Positions 19,520-29,189 of a stretch of DNA of 64,000 nucleotides are shown one piece after another. The translations under genes were made by a program, and so were the position numbers. The notes below the pieces were generated by a model that was not told the origin of the DNA, did not search any database, and saw only the letters and a list, made by a program, of their open reading frames with translations. Location of the stretch: positions 77,124 through 141,123 of the forward strand of contig CAWINX010000001.1 of NCBI GenBank assembly GCA_963837585.1, written 5' to 3'. The DNA is from CAWINX01 sp963837585. Its GTDB lineage: Bacteria; Actinomycetota; Thermoleophilia; Solirubrobacterales; 70-9. Numbering within the stretch: the stretch's first letter is position 1; each line of letters opens with the position of its first letter.

Positions 19520-20380
19520 TCAGGCGGTTGCCGAGGCGAGCAACACCACGTTCGAGAAGCTCAGCGGCTTCGAGCCACCCCCCGCATCCGCTGCGGCCTG
19601 CGTGATCGCGTCCCAGGCCTCTTCCTGGGCCTCGCCCGCGTGCTGCTCGATCATCGCGCGGATCGGCGCGGCGATAGCCCTGACGTAGGCGGTGAAGTGC
19701 TCCGGAGAGTCGAACTCGAAGGTGACCTCGTCCCGCTCCACGGCGACCTCTGAGAACCCACCTTCTTCGAGCAGGCTGCCGATGGCGTCGGGGGTGGGCC
19801 GGGAGAGCGGCCCGGCCGTTCCGGGCGGGGGCGGGGGCACGCCCAGCCGCTCCATCGTCGTCCTCATCGGAATCGAGAGGAAAGGGACCTGATCGGGCTC
19901 GCCCCAGGAGCTGATCGCCATCCGCGCGCCCGGCTTGAGGAAGCCTCGGATGCGCCCTACGGCGGCCTCGGCATCGGGCTCGAAGATGATTCCCCAGCGC
20001 GAGACGGCGGCGTCGAAGCTCTCGTGCGGAAAATCGAGGCTGGAGGCGTTCGACTCCATGAACTCGACCATGCCCAGGCCCGCCGCCTGCGCGCGTTCAC
20101 GCCCGAACGCGAGCATCTCGGGGGAGATGTCCGTCGCGACCACCCGGCCCCCCGGGCCGGCCTTCCGCGCCGCGGTCAGCGCCGGCTCGCCATAGCCGGC
20201 GGCGATGTCCAGGACCCGGCTTCCCGGCTGCACGCCGGCGAGCTCCACCAGCCGCTCGCTGATGTGCCCGGCGGCGTTGTCGGTGAACTCGCTCCACTCT
20301 TTCCATCCCAGCGCAGCGGAATTCCACTGCTGGTGCTGTGCCTCGCGGAACTCGTCTGGGTCGATTGCCTTGGGCTCCAA
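19520..20380 (-). CDS. Class I SAM-dependent methyltransferase
   Basis: 286 residues. The SAM-binding motif I is LDIAAGYGEPALTAAR, followed by GGRVVATDISPEMLAFGRER (motif II acidic residue). FDAVSRWGIIFEPDAEAAV is the post-II region. The sequence resembles ubiquinone/menaquinone-type methyltransferases (UbiE-like), but the substrate is not identifiable. The start ATG 20380 lies directly after the glyS stop, so it is probably co-transcribed. Confidence 0.87.
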   Translation of the reverse strand: MEPKAIDPDEFREAQHQQWNSAALGWKEWSEFTDNAAGHISERLVELAGVQPGSRVLDIAAGYGEPALTAARKAGPGGRVVATDISPEMLAFGRERAQAAGLGMVEFMESNASSLDFPHESFDAAVSRWGIIFEPDAEAAVGRIRGFLKPGARMAISSWGEPDQVPFLSIPMRTTMERLGVPPPPPGTAGPLSRPTPDAIGSLLEEGGFSEVAVERDEVTFEFDSPEHFTAYVRAIAAPIRAMIEQHAGEAQEEAWDAITQAAADAGGGSKPLSFSNVVLLASATA

Positions 20381-20381
20381 G

Positions 20382-21723
20382 CTATGCGCCCAGCTTCGGG
20401 CTGCGCCAGGGCAGTTCCAGACGCCCGGCCAGCTCGTCGCCGAGGCCCTCGATCGGGACTCGGGTCTGCTCCAGGGTGTCGCGGTCGCGCAGGGTGACGG
20501 TGTCGTCCTCCATCGTCTGACCGTCGACGGTGATGCCCCAGGGGGTGCCGATTTCGTCCTGGCGGCGGTAGCGCTTGCCGATCGAGCCGCCCTCGTCGTA
20601 CTCGGCCGGGCAGCTTGCGGCGCAGGTCCTCGTAGACCTCGCGGGCCTTCTCGGGCATGCCCTCTTTGGAGACGAGGGGGAGGACCGCGACCTTGACCGG
20701 GGCGAGGCGGGGGTGGAGGCGCAGGACGGTGCGTCCGCGTCCCTCGACCTCCTCGGTCTCGTAGGAGTCGACCAGGAAGGCGAGGGTGGCGCGATCGGCG
20801 CCGGCCGCCGGCTCGATCACGTGGGGGACGTAGCTCTCTTTGGTCTGCTGGTCGAAGTACTCGAGCTTCTCGCCGCTGAACTTGGCGTGCTGGGTGAGGT
20901 CGAAGTTGCCGCGGTTGGCGATCCCCTCCAGCTCCGACCAGCCGATCGGGAAGAGGTACTCGACGTCGCTCGTCCCCGACGAGTAGTGGGAGAGCTCGTC
21001 GTCGTCGTGGGGCCGCACCCGCAGGTGGTCGGGGCGGATGCCCAGCTCGGTGTACCAGCGCTCGCGCTCTTCGATCCAGGTCCGGTACCAGCGCTCCGCG
21101 TCATCGGGCGGGACGAAGAACTCCATCTCCATCTGCTCGAACTCGCGGGTGCGGAAGATGAAGTTGCCGGGGGTGATCTCGTTGCGGAAGGACTTGCCGA
21201 CCTGGGCGATCCCGAAGGGCGGCTTGCGCCGCGCGAACTGGAGGACGTTCTTGAAGTTGATGAAGATGCCCTGCGCCGTCTCCGGGCGCAGGTAGACCTC
21301 GGAGCCCTCGCCCGCCACCGGCCCGACGTGGGTCTCGAACATCAGGTTGAACTGGCGCGGCTCGGTGAGGTCGCAGTCGGGCCCCTCGCCCGGCTTCTTC
21401 GAGGGCTTTTTGCCGCACTGGCCGTCCTCGAGCTTGTCGGCGCGGAAGCGCAGCTTGCAGGTGCGGCAGTCGACCATCGGGTCGGTGAAGCCGGCCAGGT
21501 GCCCGGACGCCTCCCAGACTTTCGGGTGCTGGAGGATCGCCGAGTCGAGGGCGACGATGTCGTCTCGCTCTTGGATCATCGCCCGCCACCACTCGGCCTT
21601 GACGTTGTTCTTCAGCAGGACGCCGTAATGGCCGTAGTCATAGGTCGAGCCGAGCCCGCCGTAGATCTCCGAGGAGGGGAAGACGAAGCCACGCCGCTTG
21701 CACAGCGCGACGATCTCCTCCAT
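20382..21723 (-). CDS. glyS: Glycyl-tRNA synthetase (homodimeric class II), frame break near C-terminus
   Basis: Charges tRNA-Gly with glycine. Class II signatures are visible: FVFPSSEIYGGLGSTYDYGH, EVYLRPETAQGIFINFKNVL, FRNEITPGNFIFRTREFEQM (motif 2) and HYSSGTSDVEYLFPIGWSEL. The two-alpha, one-polypeptide type is about 450 residues, as here. A one-base change near 20611 joins RRKLP to the proper ending AEYDEGGSIGKRYRRQDEIG, stop TAG at 20382-20384. The enzyme is essential, so the break is probably a sequence error. The first ATG (21723) may also be a few codons short. Confidence 0.95.
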
Positions 21724-21803
21724 CGAGACCTCGCTCGGGGCGCGTCTCCTCTGCGGCTGCCATGCCGGAACCGTATAGATCGCCCTGCGATAATCCCCCG
21801 CCC

Positions 21804-22097
21804 GTGCCGATCTACGAATACAAGTGCGAGAACGGACACGTCTTCGACGTGATCCAGAAGATGAGCGACGAGGCGCTGACCGAGTGCCAGGAATGCGGCG
21901 CTCCCGCCGTGCGCGTCCTGCATCCCGTCGCCGTCCACTTCAAGGGCTCGGGCTTCTACAACACCGACTACGGCAAGAAGAAGGGCGGGGGCGGCAACGG
22001 CTCCTCTTCCTCCGAGGGCTCGGCGGAGAAGAGCTCCGACTCAAAGCCTTCGGACTCCAAGTCGGGCGACTCGAAGGCGAAAGCCGCCGCCGACTAG
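21804..22097 (+). CDS. FmdB-family zinc-ribbon protein
   Basis: 97 residues from GTG 21804 (PIYEYKCENGHVFDVIQKMS). The single zinc ribbon has four cysteines: C-x3-H region at the start, then LTECQECGAPAVRVL. The last 45 residues are a Gly/Ser/Lys/Asp-rich disordered tail. This small domain is widespread with unknown regulatory function. The gene is divergent from glyS. Its 3' end overlaps that of the convergent LCP gene by four bases. Confidence 0.9.
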   Translation: MPIYEYKCENGHVFDVIQKMSDEALTECQECGAPAVRVLHPVAVHFKGSGFYNTDYGKKKGGGGNGSSSSEGSAEKSSDSKPSDSKSGDSKAKAAAD

Positions 22098-23321
22098 CCG
22101 TTGAGGAACTGCCTGACCGCCCGGCGCCGCACTGACCTCGGGATCTCGATGCTGCCGCCCGGACCCGGCCCGCAGCCGCCGCTTGGCGCCGGCGCAGAGC
22201 ACATGGGCGGGGGCGTTGCCGCCGATTCCCGCCGCGAGGATCAGCTGCGGCATGGTCAGGAAGCCCATGTCGCTGACGAAGGCTTTCGGCGCGTCCCAGC
22301 CGATGATCGGGCCCTTGATGAAGTTGTAGGGGAGGCGGAGCGGGTCGGTGAGGCGGTCCTTGATGCCGGCGATCACCGCCTGCTGGGCATGCTCGCGGTT
22401 GAAGTCGTTGTAGCCGAGCGAGTAGGCGCTCTTGCCCGGCCCCGGGCAGGGGCTCGGCTCGCGCACCCGCGAGTAGGCGAGCGCCTTCTCCCCGTCGAGG
22501 GTGTTCTCGCCGGCGTGCAGGTGCAGCGTGATGCCGCCCTGGCCGTGGCCGGCGCCGCCGGAGATGTCGGCGCAGAGCTTGTGCGGGACGTTGACGGTGA
22601 CCCCGCCGACCGCGTCGATCAGCTTCTGGAAGCCGGTGAAGTCGATGATCGCGACGTGGTCGATCTGGATGCCGAGGAAGCGCTCGATCGTCTTGATCTG
22701 CAGCGCCGCGCCGCCGAACGCGTAGGCGCCGTTGATTTTCTGCGGCGCCTGGCCGGGGATCTCCGCGTAGCTGTCGCGGGGGATCGAGAGTTTGCGGAAG
22801 GTGCCGCCGCCGGCGCGGATCAGCATCAGCGTGTCGGCGCGGAACTGGCCCTGGGAGCAGCCGCCGTGGGGCGCGTCGCCGTGGGACTGCTGGTCGAAGC
22901 ACTTCTGCGAGGGCGCCGCGCCGGGCTCCTTGGTGTCGGGCGGCCGCGCGTCGGTGCCGAGCACGAGGATCGTCTGGGCGCTCGGCAGCAGGAAGGGGTT
23001 GCCGTGCAGCGTCGACTTCGCGTCGCCGGAGAGCTTGAAGGCCTGGATCTGGGACGAGACCGCGAAGGCGAGGAAGCTGAGCAGGATCCAGCCGCCGGCG
23101 GCGATCGCGACCCATTTCAGGACCCGCTTGGCGGTCCAGCGCTTCGGCGGCGCCGGTCGCTCCTCCCGGCCGGGTCGGACATCACGCTTCTCGGAGCGCT
23201 TGCGCAGATCCCGTAGGCCCGAGAGCTCGGGTTTGCGCAACCGCGACAGGAGGCTCCTCCGGGACCGGAAGACCTTGTAGTCGGGTGGCCCCGAGGGCTG
23301 CTGCTCGCCATTGGTGGGCAT
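22094..23321 (-). CDS. LytR-CpsA-Psr (LCP) family cell-wall glycopolymer transferase, frame break near end
   Basis: About 409 residues. A basic cytoplasmic N-terminus is followed by one membrane helix (WVAIAAGGWILLSFLAFAV, about residues 75-95). The extracellular LCP domain has TILVLGTDARPPDT, FRADTLMLIRAGGGTFRKLS, SIPRDSYAEIPG and the Arg-rich CALAYSRVRE-like motif (KALAYSRVREP). LCP proteins attach teichoic-acid- or arabinogalactan-type polymers to peptidoglycan. Start ATG 23321 has GGAG at good spacing. A one-base change near 22188 restores the terminal sequence GGSIEIPRSVRRRAVRQFLN. Confidence 0.92.
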
Positions 23322-23384
23322 GAAAGACTCCGGAATCATGCCGATGCTCGCGGTCGCCCGCCTCTACCTCCGCTCGACTTCCTC

Positions 23385-24347
23385 GTGAACGCAGGGGAAA
23401 CGATCGGGGTCGACCTGGGCGGGACGAAGATGCTGATCGGTGTCCTCGGAGCCGACTCGAAGGTCCTCTGGGAGAGTCGCGAGGCCTCGACCGGGCAGGA
23501 CGAGGACGCGTTGCTCGAGCTGTTGGTGCGCGAGATCGAGGAGGCGAAGGCGGCCTGTCCTGGCGTCACCTCCGTCGGCCTCGGCATCCCGGCGACCATC
23601 GATCGCGAGCGCGGCGTCGCCGTCGCCGCGGTCAACCTGCCGATCCACGACCTGCCGGTTCGCGACCTCGTCTCCGAGCGGACGGGACTGCCCGTCTTCG
23701 TCGACAACGACGCCAACGTCGCGGCGCTCGCCGAGCACCTCTACGGGGCGGCGCGCGGCGCTCGCAACGCGGTGATGATCACCGTCGGCACCGGGATCGG
23801 CGGCGGCCTGATTCTCGGCGGCGAGGTCTACCGCGGCTCGACCGGCGCCGGCGCCGAGCTCGGCCATGTCGTCATCGAGCTCGACGGTCCGCCCTGTCAG
23901 GGCAACTGCCCGGGACGCGGTTGCGTCGAGTCGCTGGCCTCGGGGACGGCGTTGGGCCGGGAGGGCCGGCTGGCCGCCGAGCGCAACCCCGACAGCGCCC
24001 TGGCGAAGATCGCGGCCGAGGGTCGCGAGATCGACGGCAAGGCCGTGACCGAGGCGGCGCTGGCCGGCGATGCGACCGCTGTCGACGCCCTCGAGCTGAT
24101 CGGAACCCGCCTCGGCGTCGCGTTCGCGAGCTTCGCCAACGTCTTCGAGCCGGAGGCGATCGTCGTCGGCGGCGGGGTGATCGCCGCCGGCGACCTGTTG
24201 CTGGAGCCGGCGCGGCGCGAGCTGCGCGGCCGGGCGCTGTCGCCGATGAACGAGACGCCGGTCGTCCCCGCCGAGATGGGCCCCGACGCCGGGATGATCG
24301 GCGCCGCCGCAATGGCGCGGATCGAGCTGGAGCGGGGCGAGGGCTGA
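23385..24347 (+). CDS. ROK-family sugar kinase, glucokinase-like
   Basis: 320 residues. N-terminal phosphate-binding motif IGVDLGGTKMLIGVLG. VDNDANVAALAEH carries the catalytic Asp, and MITVGTGIGGGLILGG is the second phosphate motif. The zinc-binding ROK signature is present as ELGHVVIELDGPPCQGNCPG and RGCVESLASG. It should phosphorylate glucose or a related hexose with ATP. It starts with GTG 23385 and its stop overlaps the rsmI ATG by one base, opening a run of overlapping housekeeping genes. Confidence 0.9.
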   Translation: MNAGETIGVDLGGTKMLIGVLGADSKVLWESREASTGQDEDALLELLVREIEEAKAACPGVTSVGLGIPATIDRERGVAVAAVNLPIHDLPVRDLVSERTGLPVFVDNDANVAALAEHLYGAARGARNAVMITVGTGIGGGLILGGEVYRGSTGAGAELGHVVIELDGPPCQGNCPGRGCVESLASGTALGREGRLAAERNPDSALAKIAAEGREIDGKAVTEAALAGDATAVDALELIGTRLGVAFASFANVFEPEAIVVGGGVIAAGDLLLEPARRELRGRALSPMNETPVVPAEMGPDAGMIGAAAMARIELERGEG

Positions 24348-25174
24348 TGCCGGGAAGGCTGATCGTCTGCCCGACCCCGATCGGCAACCTCGACGACGTC
24401 ACCACGCGGGTCCGCGAGGCGCTCGTCTCCTCCGACTACATCGCCTGTGAGGACACGCGCCGCACCGGCGGCTTGCTCGACAAGCTCGGCATCCGCCCGG
24501 CGCCGCGCCTCATCTCCAACCACGAGGGCAACGAGACCGCCCGGGCGACCGAGCTGGCGCAGCGGATCGAGCGCGGCGAGACCGTCGCCCTCGTCTCCGA
24601 CGCCGGGATGCCGGCGATCTCGGACCCCGGCTACCGGCTGATCCGCCGCTGCATCGACCGCGACCTCGAGGTGATCGTGCTGCCCGGCCCCTCGGTGGTG
24701 CCGGTGGCGCTGGTCGCCTCCGGCCTACCGACCGACCGCTGGCGCTTCGAGGGCTTCCTGCCGAAGCGCTCCGGTGAGATGGAGCGGGTGCTGCGCTCGG
24801 CCGAGACCGTGGTCGCCTTCGAGTCCCCGCGCCGGGTCGGCGAGTCGCTCGCCGCGCTGGCGGCGATCGCGCCGGACCGCCCGGCCGCCGTCTGTCGCGA
24901 GATGACCAAGATGCACGAGGAGGTCTCGCGCGGCAGCCTCGGTGAGCTGGCGCGGCGCTTCCGCGGCGACGTCAAAGGCGAGATCGTCCTCGTCATCGCG
25001 CCGGCCAAGTCCGAGGAGCACGACCAGGACATCGGCTTCGCGGTCGACGCGCTGCGCCACCTGGTCTCCTCCGGCGCCCGGCCGCGCGCCGCCGCCAGCG
25101 TCGTCGCGGCGCTGACCGGCACCCGGGCCAACGACCTCTACCGAGCGCTGACCGGAAGGGAGGCCCGCAAGTAG
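24347..25174 (+). CDS. rsmI: 16S rRNA (cytidine-2'-O)-methyltransferase RsmI
   Basis: 275 residues, the usual length. Tetrapyrrole-methylase-fold motifs: LIVCPTPIGNLDDVTTRVRE, CEDTRRTGGLL, ISNHEGNE, VSDAGMPAISDPGYRLIR and VLPGPSVVPVALVASGLPTD. RsmI methylates the ribose of C1402 in the decoding centre of 16S rRNA. It overlaps the ROK gene before it and the metG GTG after it, so it is translated as part of an operon. Confidence 0.95.
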   Translation: MPGRLIVCPTPIGNLDDVTTRVREALVSSDYIACEDTRRTGGLLDKLGIRPAPRLISNHEGNETARATELAQRIERGETVALVSDAGMPAISDPGYRLIRRCIDRDLEVIVLPGPSVVPVALVASGLPTDRWRFEGFLPKRSGEMERVLRSAETVVAFESPRRVGESLAALAAIAPDRPAAVCREMTKMHEEVSRGSLGELARRFRGDVKGEIVLVIAPAKSEEHDQDIGFAVDALRHLVSSGARPRAAASVVAALTGTRANDLYRALTGREARK

Positions 25175-26679
25175 TGAGCTTCTACGTCACAACCCCGATC
25201 TACTACGTCAACGCCGAGCCGCACCTCGGCCACGCCTACACGACGATGGCCGCCGACGTGCTCGCCCGCCACATGCGCCAGCGCGGCGAGGACGTCTTCT
25301 TCCTGACCGGCACCGACGAGCACGGCGAGCCGATCGAGACCGCCGCCGAGCGCGAGGGGATCACCCCGCAGGAGCTGGCCGACCGCAACGCCGAGAAGTT
25401 CCGCGAGCTGATGCCGATCATCGACGCGACCAACGACTTCTTCATCCGCACCTCCGACCCCCGCCACGCCGAGCGGGTCGCCGAGGTCATGCAGCGGGTC
25501 TACGACAACGGCTGGGTGACGAAGGGGGTCTACGAGGGCTGGTACTGCCCGCGCTGCGCCGACTTCAAAACCGAGCGCGAGCTGGGGCCCGGGGGGACCT
25601 GCCCGATCCACGAGATCGTGCTCGAGCAGGTGCGCGAGGAGAACTGGTTCTTCAAGCTCTCCGCCTTTCAGGAGCGCCTCGAGGCCCTCTACGAGGAGCA
25701 GCCCGACTTCGTCGTCCCCGACTTCCGCCGCAACGAGGCGGTCGCGTTCATCAAGCAGGGGCTGGAGGACGTCTCGCTCTCGCGGCCGAAGCTGAAGTGG
25801 GGGATGAGGCTGCCGTGGGACCCCGAGCAGCGCATGTACGTCTGGTTCGACGCGCTGCTCAACTACTACACGGCGCTCGGCTTCGCCCGCGAGGGGGAGG
25901 ACCTGACCGAGCGCTACTGGCCGGCCAGCCTGCACCTGATGGCGAAGGACATCCTCAAGTTCCACGCGGTGATCTGGCCGGCGCTGCTGATGGCGGCCGA
26001 GCTGGAGCTGCCGCGCCGGATGGCGATCCACGGCTTCCTGCTGATGGGCGAGAAAAAGATGTCGAAGTCGCTCGGCAACGTGCTCGACCCCTTCGAGGTG
26101 ATCGACCGCTTCGGCGCCGACGCGCTGCGCTTCTACCTCTTCCGCGAGGTCAGCTTCGGGCAGGACGGGTCGATCTCGACCGCCGGCTTCGAGGCCCGCT
26201 ATGAGACCGAGCTGGCCAACGACTACGGCAACCTCGCCAGCCGCGTGCTGGCGATGGTCGACCGTTACCGCGCCGGCGTGGTGCCGTCGGCCGCTGTCGA
26301 CGCCGTCCTCGCCGAGGACTTCGAGGGTGCCGTCGGGCGCTTTTCCGAGTTGCTCGACCGCGCCGAGTTGACCCAGGCGCTGGAGGAGGCCTGGAAGCTG
26401 GTCCGCCGCCTCAACCGCTTCGTCGAGGAGACCAAGCCGTGGGAGCTGGCCAAGGACGAGGCCGACCCGGAGCGCCTCGACGAGGTCCTCTACAACCTGG
26501 TCGAGGGACTGCGGGTGACGACCCTGCTGCTCGTCCCATACCTGCCGCGCACGAGCGAAAAGCTGCTCACGGTGCTGGGTGAAGAGTCTCGCGAGCTGGC
26601 CGAGCTGGGCGCGCGCCCCGGGGGACAGAAGGTCGAGCGGGTGCCGCCCCTCTTCCCGAAGATCGACGCGCCGAGTTGA
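25174..26679 (+). CDS. metG: Methionyl-tRNA synthetase
   Basis: 501 residues from GTG 25174. Class I catalytic motifs: HIGH box as HLGHAYTTM near residue 17 and KMSKS as KKMSKSLGNVLDPF near residue 296. The knuckle insert has GWYCPRCADF with a reduced zinc pair (CPRC and a single CP). The anticodon-binding helical domain is complete. The C-terminal tRNA-binding domain found in longer versions is absent, giving the short type. It charges initiator and elongator tRNA-Met. Confidence 0.97.
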   Translation: MSFYVTTPIYYVNAEPHLGHAYTTMAADVLARHMRQRGEDVFFLTGTDEHGEPIETAAEREGITPQELADRNAEKFRELMPIIDATNDFFIRTSDPRHAERVAEVMQRVYDNGWVTKGVYEGWYCPRCADFKTERELGPGGTCPIHEIVLEQVREENWFFKLSAFQERLEALYEEQPDFVVPDFRRNEAVAFIKQGLEDVSLSRPKLKWGMRLPWDPEQRMYVWFDALLNYYTALGFAREGEDLTERYWPASLHLMAKDILKFHAVIWPALLMAAELELPRRMAIHGFLLMGEKKMSKSLGNVLDPFEVIDRFGADALRFYLFREVSFGQDGSISTAGFEARYETELANDYGNLASRVLAMVDRYRAGVVPSAAVDAVLAEDFEGAVGRFSELLDRAELTQALEEAWKLVRRLNRFVEETKPWELAKDEADPERLDEVLYNLVEGLRVTTLLLVPYLPRTSEKLLTVLGEESRELAELGARPGGQKVERVPPLFPKIDAPS

Positions 26680-26682
26680 TGG

Positions 26683-26727
26683 GGTGAAACGTTTTCCCCA
26701 TCCATAACGGGGAAAAAGCGTTTCACC
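26683..26727. terminator. Bidirectional terminator hairpin between convergent genes
   Basis: GGTGAAACGTTTTCCCC is followed by a loop and the near-complement GGGGAAAAAGCGTTTCACC. The arms carry T-run and A-run segments, so transcripts from either side would end in a stem with U-rich sequence. It lies between metG and the convergent phosphoesterase gene and overlaps the latter's last codons. Confidence 0.75.
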
Positions 26728-27616
26728 GCGGAGTGGGGCGGAAGGCGGCGCGCAGCGAGCGGACGCCTCGGGCGTGGCGGAGGCGGCGCAGGCCGAAGGC
26801 GTCCTCGATGGTCGCCAGCAGCGAGTAGTGGTTGTAGTGGCGGTGGAGATGGGCGCCGCGACGGACGCGCGGGCCGGCGAGGACCGTCATCACGCGCCCG
26901 CCCCCGGGCTTGCCGCAGCAGCCCAGGTCGGTCTTGCCCTCGTCGAAGGTGACGATCAGGAGGCCGCGGGGGCCGAGCCGCCGGGTCAGACGAGGCACGA
27001 GGTCGGCCAGATACTCGTCGGCGGTGGCGATGCTGCAGTTGTGGGCGTCGTTGCAGACATTGGGTGTGATCCAGACGAACGACGGAAGCGTGCCTCGATC
27101 GAGGTCGGCGTCGAGGGAGGTTGCTGGGACCACGCGCTTGCATCGACCCGGTCGTGCGGCGATCGAGGGGAAGTACATGAACGGGTCGTGGCGCTTCACG
27201 TAGTTCCCGGCGCCGTCGCCTTCGAAGCAGGGGCTGGGCATGTCCTCCATGTAGGCGCGCCAGGAGACGCCGGCCCGGGAGAGTTGCAGCGCCAGGTTGG
27301 AGCCCGAAGCGTTGCAGTCGAGGCAGTTGTCCGTGATTCCGAAAGTCGAGCCGCCGAGCAGTGCAAGGTAGTTGGGCAGCGAGGGGTGAGCGACCGCGTA
27401 GTCGCGATTGGCCAGCGCCCCGCGCCGTGCGAGGCCGTTCAGGAAAGGCGCATCGGGGCTCCCGGCGACATCCTCATATTCGTGGTTCTCAAGCACGATC
27501 AAGACAACGCGGGAGCGGGCAGCCGCACGAGCGCTTGTCGCGGTTGGGTCGGAGGCGCCGGCTGCGGCGGCAAGCAGGGCGATGAGCACAGCGGCCGCTC
27601 GGGGCAGGGCCCACAT
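26723..27616 (-). CDS. Secreted phosphoesterase family protein
   Basis: About 297 residues from ATG 27616, with a signal peptide (LPRAAAVLIALLAAAAGASD). The alkaline-phosphatase-fold phosphoesterase signature is present: VVLIVLENHEYEDVAGSPDA, VAHPSLPNYLALLGGSTFG, the central NDCLDCNAS-like metal and disulfide region (ITDNCLDCNASG), and LIVTFDEGKTD with HYNHYSLLATIEDAFGL. Relatives are secreted acid phosphatases or phospholipase-C-like enzymes. The substrate is unknown. A longer frame to 27760 exists but lacks a signal peptide at its start. Confidence 0.87.
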   Translation of the reverse strand: MWALPRAAAVLIALLAAAAGASDPTATSARAAARSRVVLIVLENHEYEDVAGSPDAPFLNGLARRGALANRDYAVAHPSLPNYLALLGGSTFGITDNCLDCNASGSNLALQLSRAGVSWRAYMEDMPSPCFEGDGAGNYVKRHDPFMYFPSIAARPGRCKRVVPATSLDADLDRGTLPSFVWITPNVCNDAHNCSIATADEYLADLVPRLTRRLGPRGLLIVTFDEGKTDLGCCGKPGGGRVMTVLAGPRVRRGAHLHRHYNHYSLLATIEDAFGLRRLRHARGVRSLRAAFRPTPR

Positions 27617-27640
27617 ACCGCGAGGATAGGCTGAGCGACG

Positions 27641-28409
27641 ATGATCGATTCCCATACGCACCTGTTCCTCTGCGAGCGGCCGGAGGCCGAGCTGGTCGCG
27701 GCGGCGCTCGAGGCGGGGGTCGACGCGGATGCTCAACGTCGGCCTCGGCGAGGACACCAACGAGGTGGCGATCGCCGCGGCCGAGCGCCACGAGGCCGTG
27801 TTCGCGACGGTCGGCTGCCACCCGACCTCGGCGGCCGGGTTCGACGAGGCGGCGGCGGCGGAAATCGCCCGCCTGGCCGCGCACGAGAAGGTCCGCGCGA
27901 TCGGCGAGACCGGGATCGACCACTACCGCGAGACGGCGTCCCCGGCGGACCAGCGTCGCGCCTTCGAGGCGCAGATCGAGATCGCCCGCGACCAGGGGCT
28001 GCCGATCGTCATCCACGCCCGCGACCCGGAGGGGGAGACGACCGCGACCGACGAGGTCTTCGAGATCCTCGACGCCAGGGCCCCCGGCCACCCGGTGATC
28101 CTGCACTGCTTCCTCGCGCCCTGGCGGGTCGAGGACGCGATCGAGCGCGGCTGGCACTGCTCCTTCTCGGGGATCGTCACCTATCCCAAGTCCGACGCCC
28201 TGCGCGAGGCCGCGGCGAAGCTGCCCGACGAGCTCGTCCTGGTCGAGACCGACGCGCCCTATCTGGCCCCGCAGCCGGTCAGGGGCAAGCCGAACGAGCC
28301 GGCCCACGTCGTCGCCACAGCGGAGGTCGTCGCCGAGGTGCGCGGGGTCTCCTACGAGGAGCTGGAGCGAACGGTCGAGGCGAACGCGCGAGCCGTCTTC
28401 GGCTGGTAG
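27641..28409 (+). CDS. tatD: TatD-family metal-dependent deoxyribonuclease, frame break near N-terminus
   Basis: About 256 residues. Metal-ligand motifs: MIDSHTHL (His-x-His) at the start, AIGETGIDHYRE (Glu), VIHARDPE and VILHCFLAPW (His residues), and LVETDAPYLAPQP (terminal Asp). TatD enzymes are 3'-5' DNases and quality-control hydrolases. A one-base change near 27723 is needed to join ALEAGV to RMLNVGLGEDTNE. It follows a divergent phosphoesterase gene and precedes rsmA by three bases, the common tatD-rsmA-ispE order. Confidence 0.92.
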
Positions 28410-28411
28410 CC

Positions 28412-29176
28412 GTGGTCAGGCTCGGGCAGAACTTCCTCGTCGACCCCAACCTGCTCGACGCGATCGTCCGCGACGCCGAGCTCGCCCCCGATGACGTCGT
28501 CCTCGAGGTCGGCGCGGGGGAGGGGGTGCTGACCAAGCGGCTGGCGCCGGCCGCCTCCCAGGTCCACTCGGTCGAGATCGACCGCGGTCTGGAGTCCGCG
28601 CTGGCGCCGATCGCTGCCCTCGAGAACGTCACGCTTCACTGGGGGGACGCGATGAAGCTCGATTTCGCCGACTTCGATCCGCCCCCGACCGCGGTCGTCG
28701 CCAACCTTCCCTACTCGGTTGCGACGCCGGTGATCCTGAGGACGATTGAGCAGCTGCCAACCGTTCGCTCCTGGACGGTGATGGTCCAGCGCGAGATCGC
28801 CGATCGGCTGCGTGCGGCGCCGGGAAGCCGCGTCTACGGCTCGCCGAGCGCGCTCGCCCAGATCGCCTGCGAGGTCGAGCTGGCGCGCAGGGTCGACCCG
28901 GCGGTCTTCAGGCCCCGCCCCCGGGTCGATTCGGCGATCCTGCGGCTTCGTCGCACCGGCCCCGCCGCCGACCCGGCGACGCGGCAGCTGGTTCGCGATG
29001 CCTTCGCCCACCGTCGCAAGTCCCTTGCCCGGTCGCTCGAGCACGCCCGGCCCGGGTCGCTCGGCCCGGCGCGCGAGGCGCTGGAGGAGCTCGGCCTGGC
29101 GCCGGACGCTCGCGCCGAGGCGCTCTCGCCCGAGGAGTTCACGGCGCTCTCGGCGAAGCTGAGGACTGGCGACTGA
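28412..29176 (+). CDS. rsmA: 16S rRNA dimethyladenosine transferase RsmA/KsgA
   Basis: 254 residues from GTG 28412, which is short at the N-terminus: the usual GQNFL motif is at residues 5-9 (GQNFLVDPNLLDAIV). SAM motifs: VVLEVGAGEGVLTKRLA, VEIDRGL, and the catalytic NLPYSVATPVIL. FRPRPRVDSAILRL and FAHRRKSLARSLE mark the C-terminal domain. It dimethylates two adjacent adenines near the 3' end of 16S rRNA during 30S maturation. It sits between tatD and ispE. Confidence 0.95.
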   Translation: MVRLGQNFLVDPNLLDAIVRDAELAPDDVVLEVGAGEGVLTKRLAPAASQVHSVEIDRGLESALAPIAALENVTLHWGDAMKLDFADFDPPPTAVVANLPYSVATPVILRTIEQLPTVRSWTVMVQREIADRLRAAPGSRVYGSPSALAQIACEVELARRVDPAVFRPRPRVDSAILRLRRTGPAADPATRQLVRDAFAHRRKSLARSLEHARPGSLGPAREALEELGLAPDARAEALSPEEFTALSAKLRTGD

Positions 29177-29189
29177 CCGGCCGCTCGCG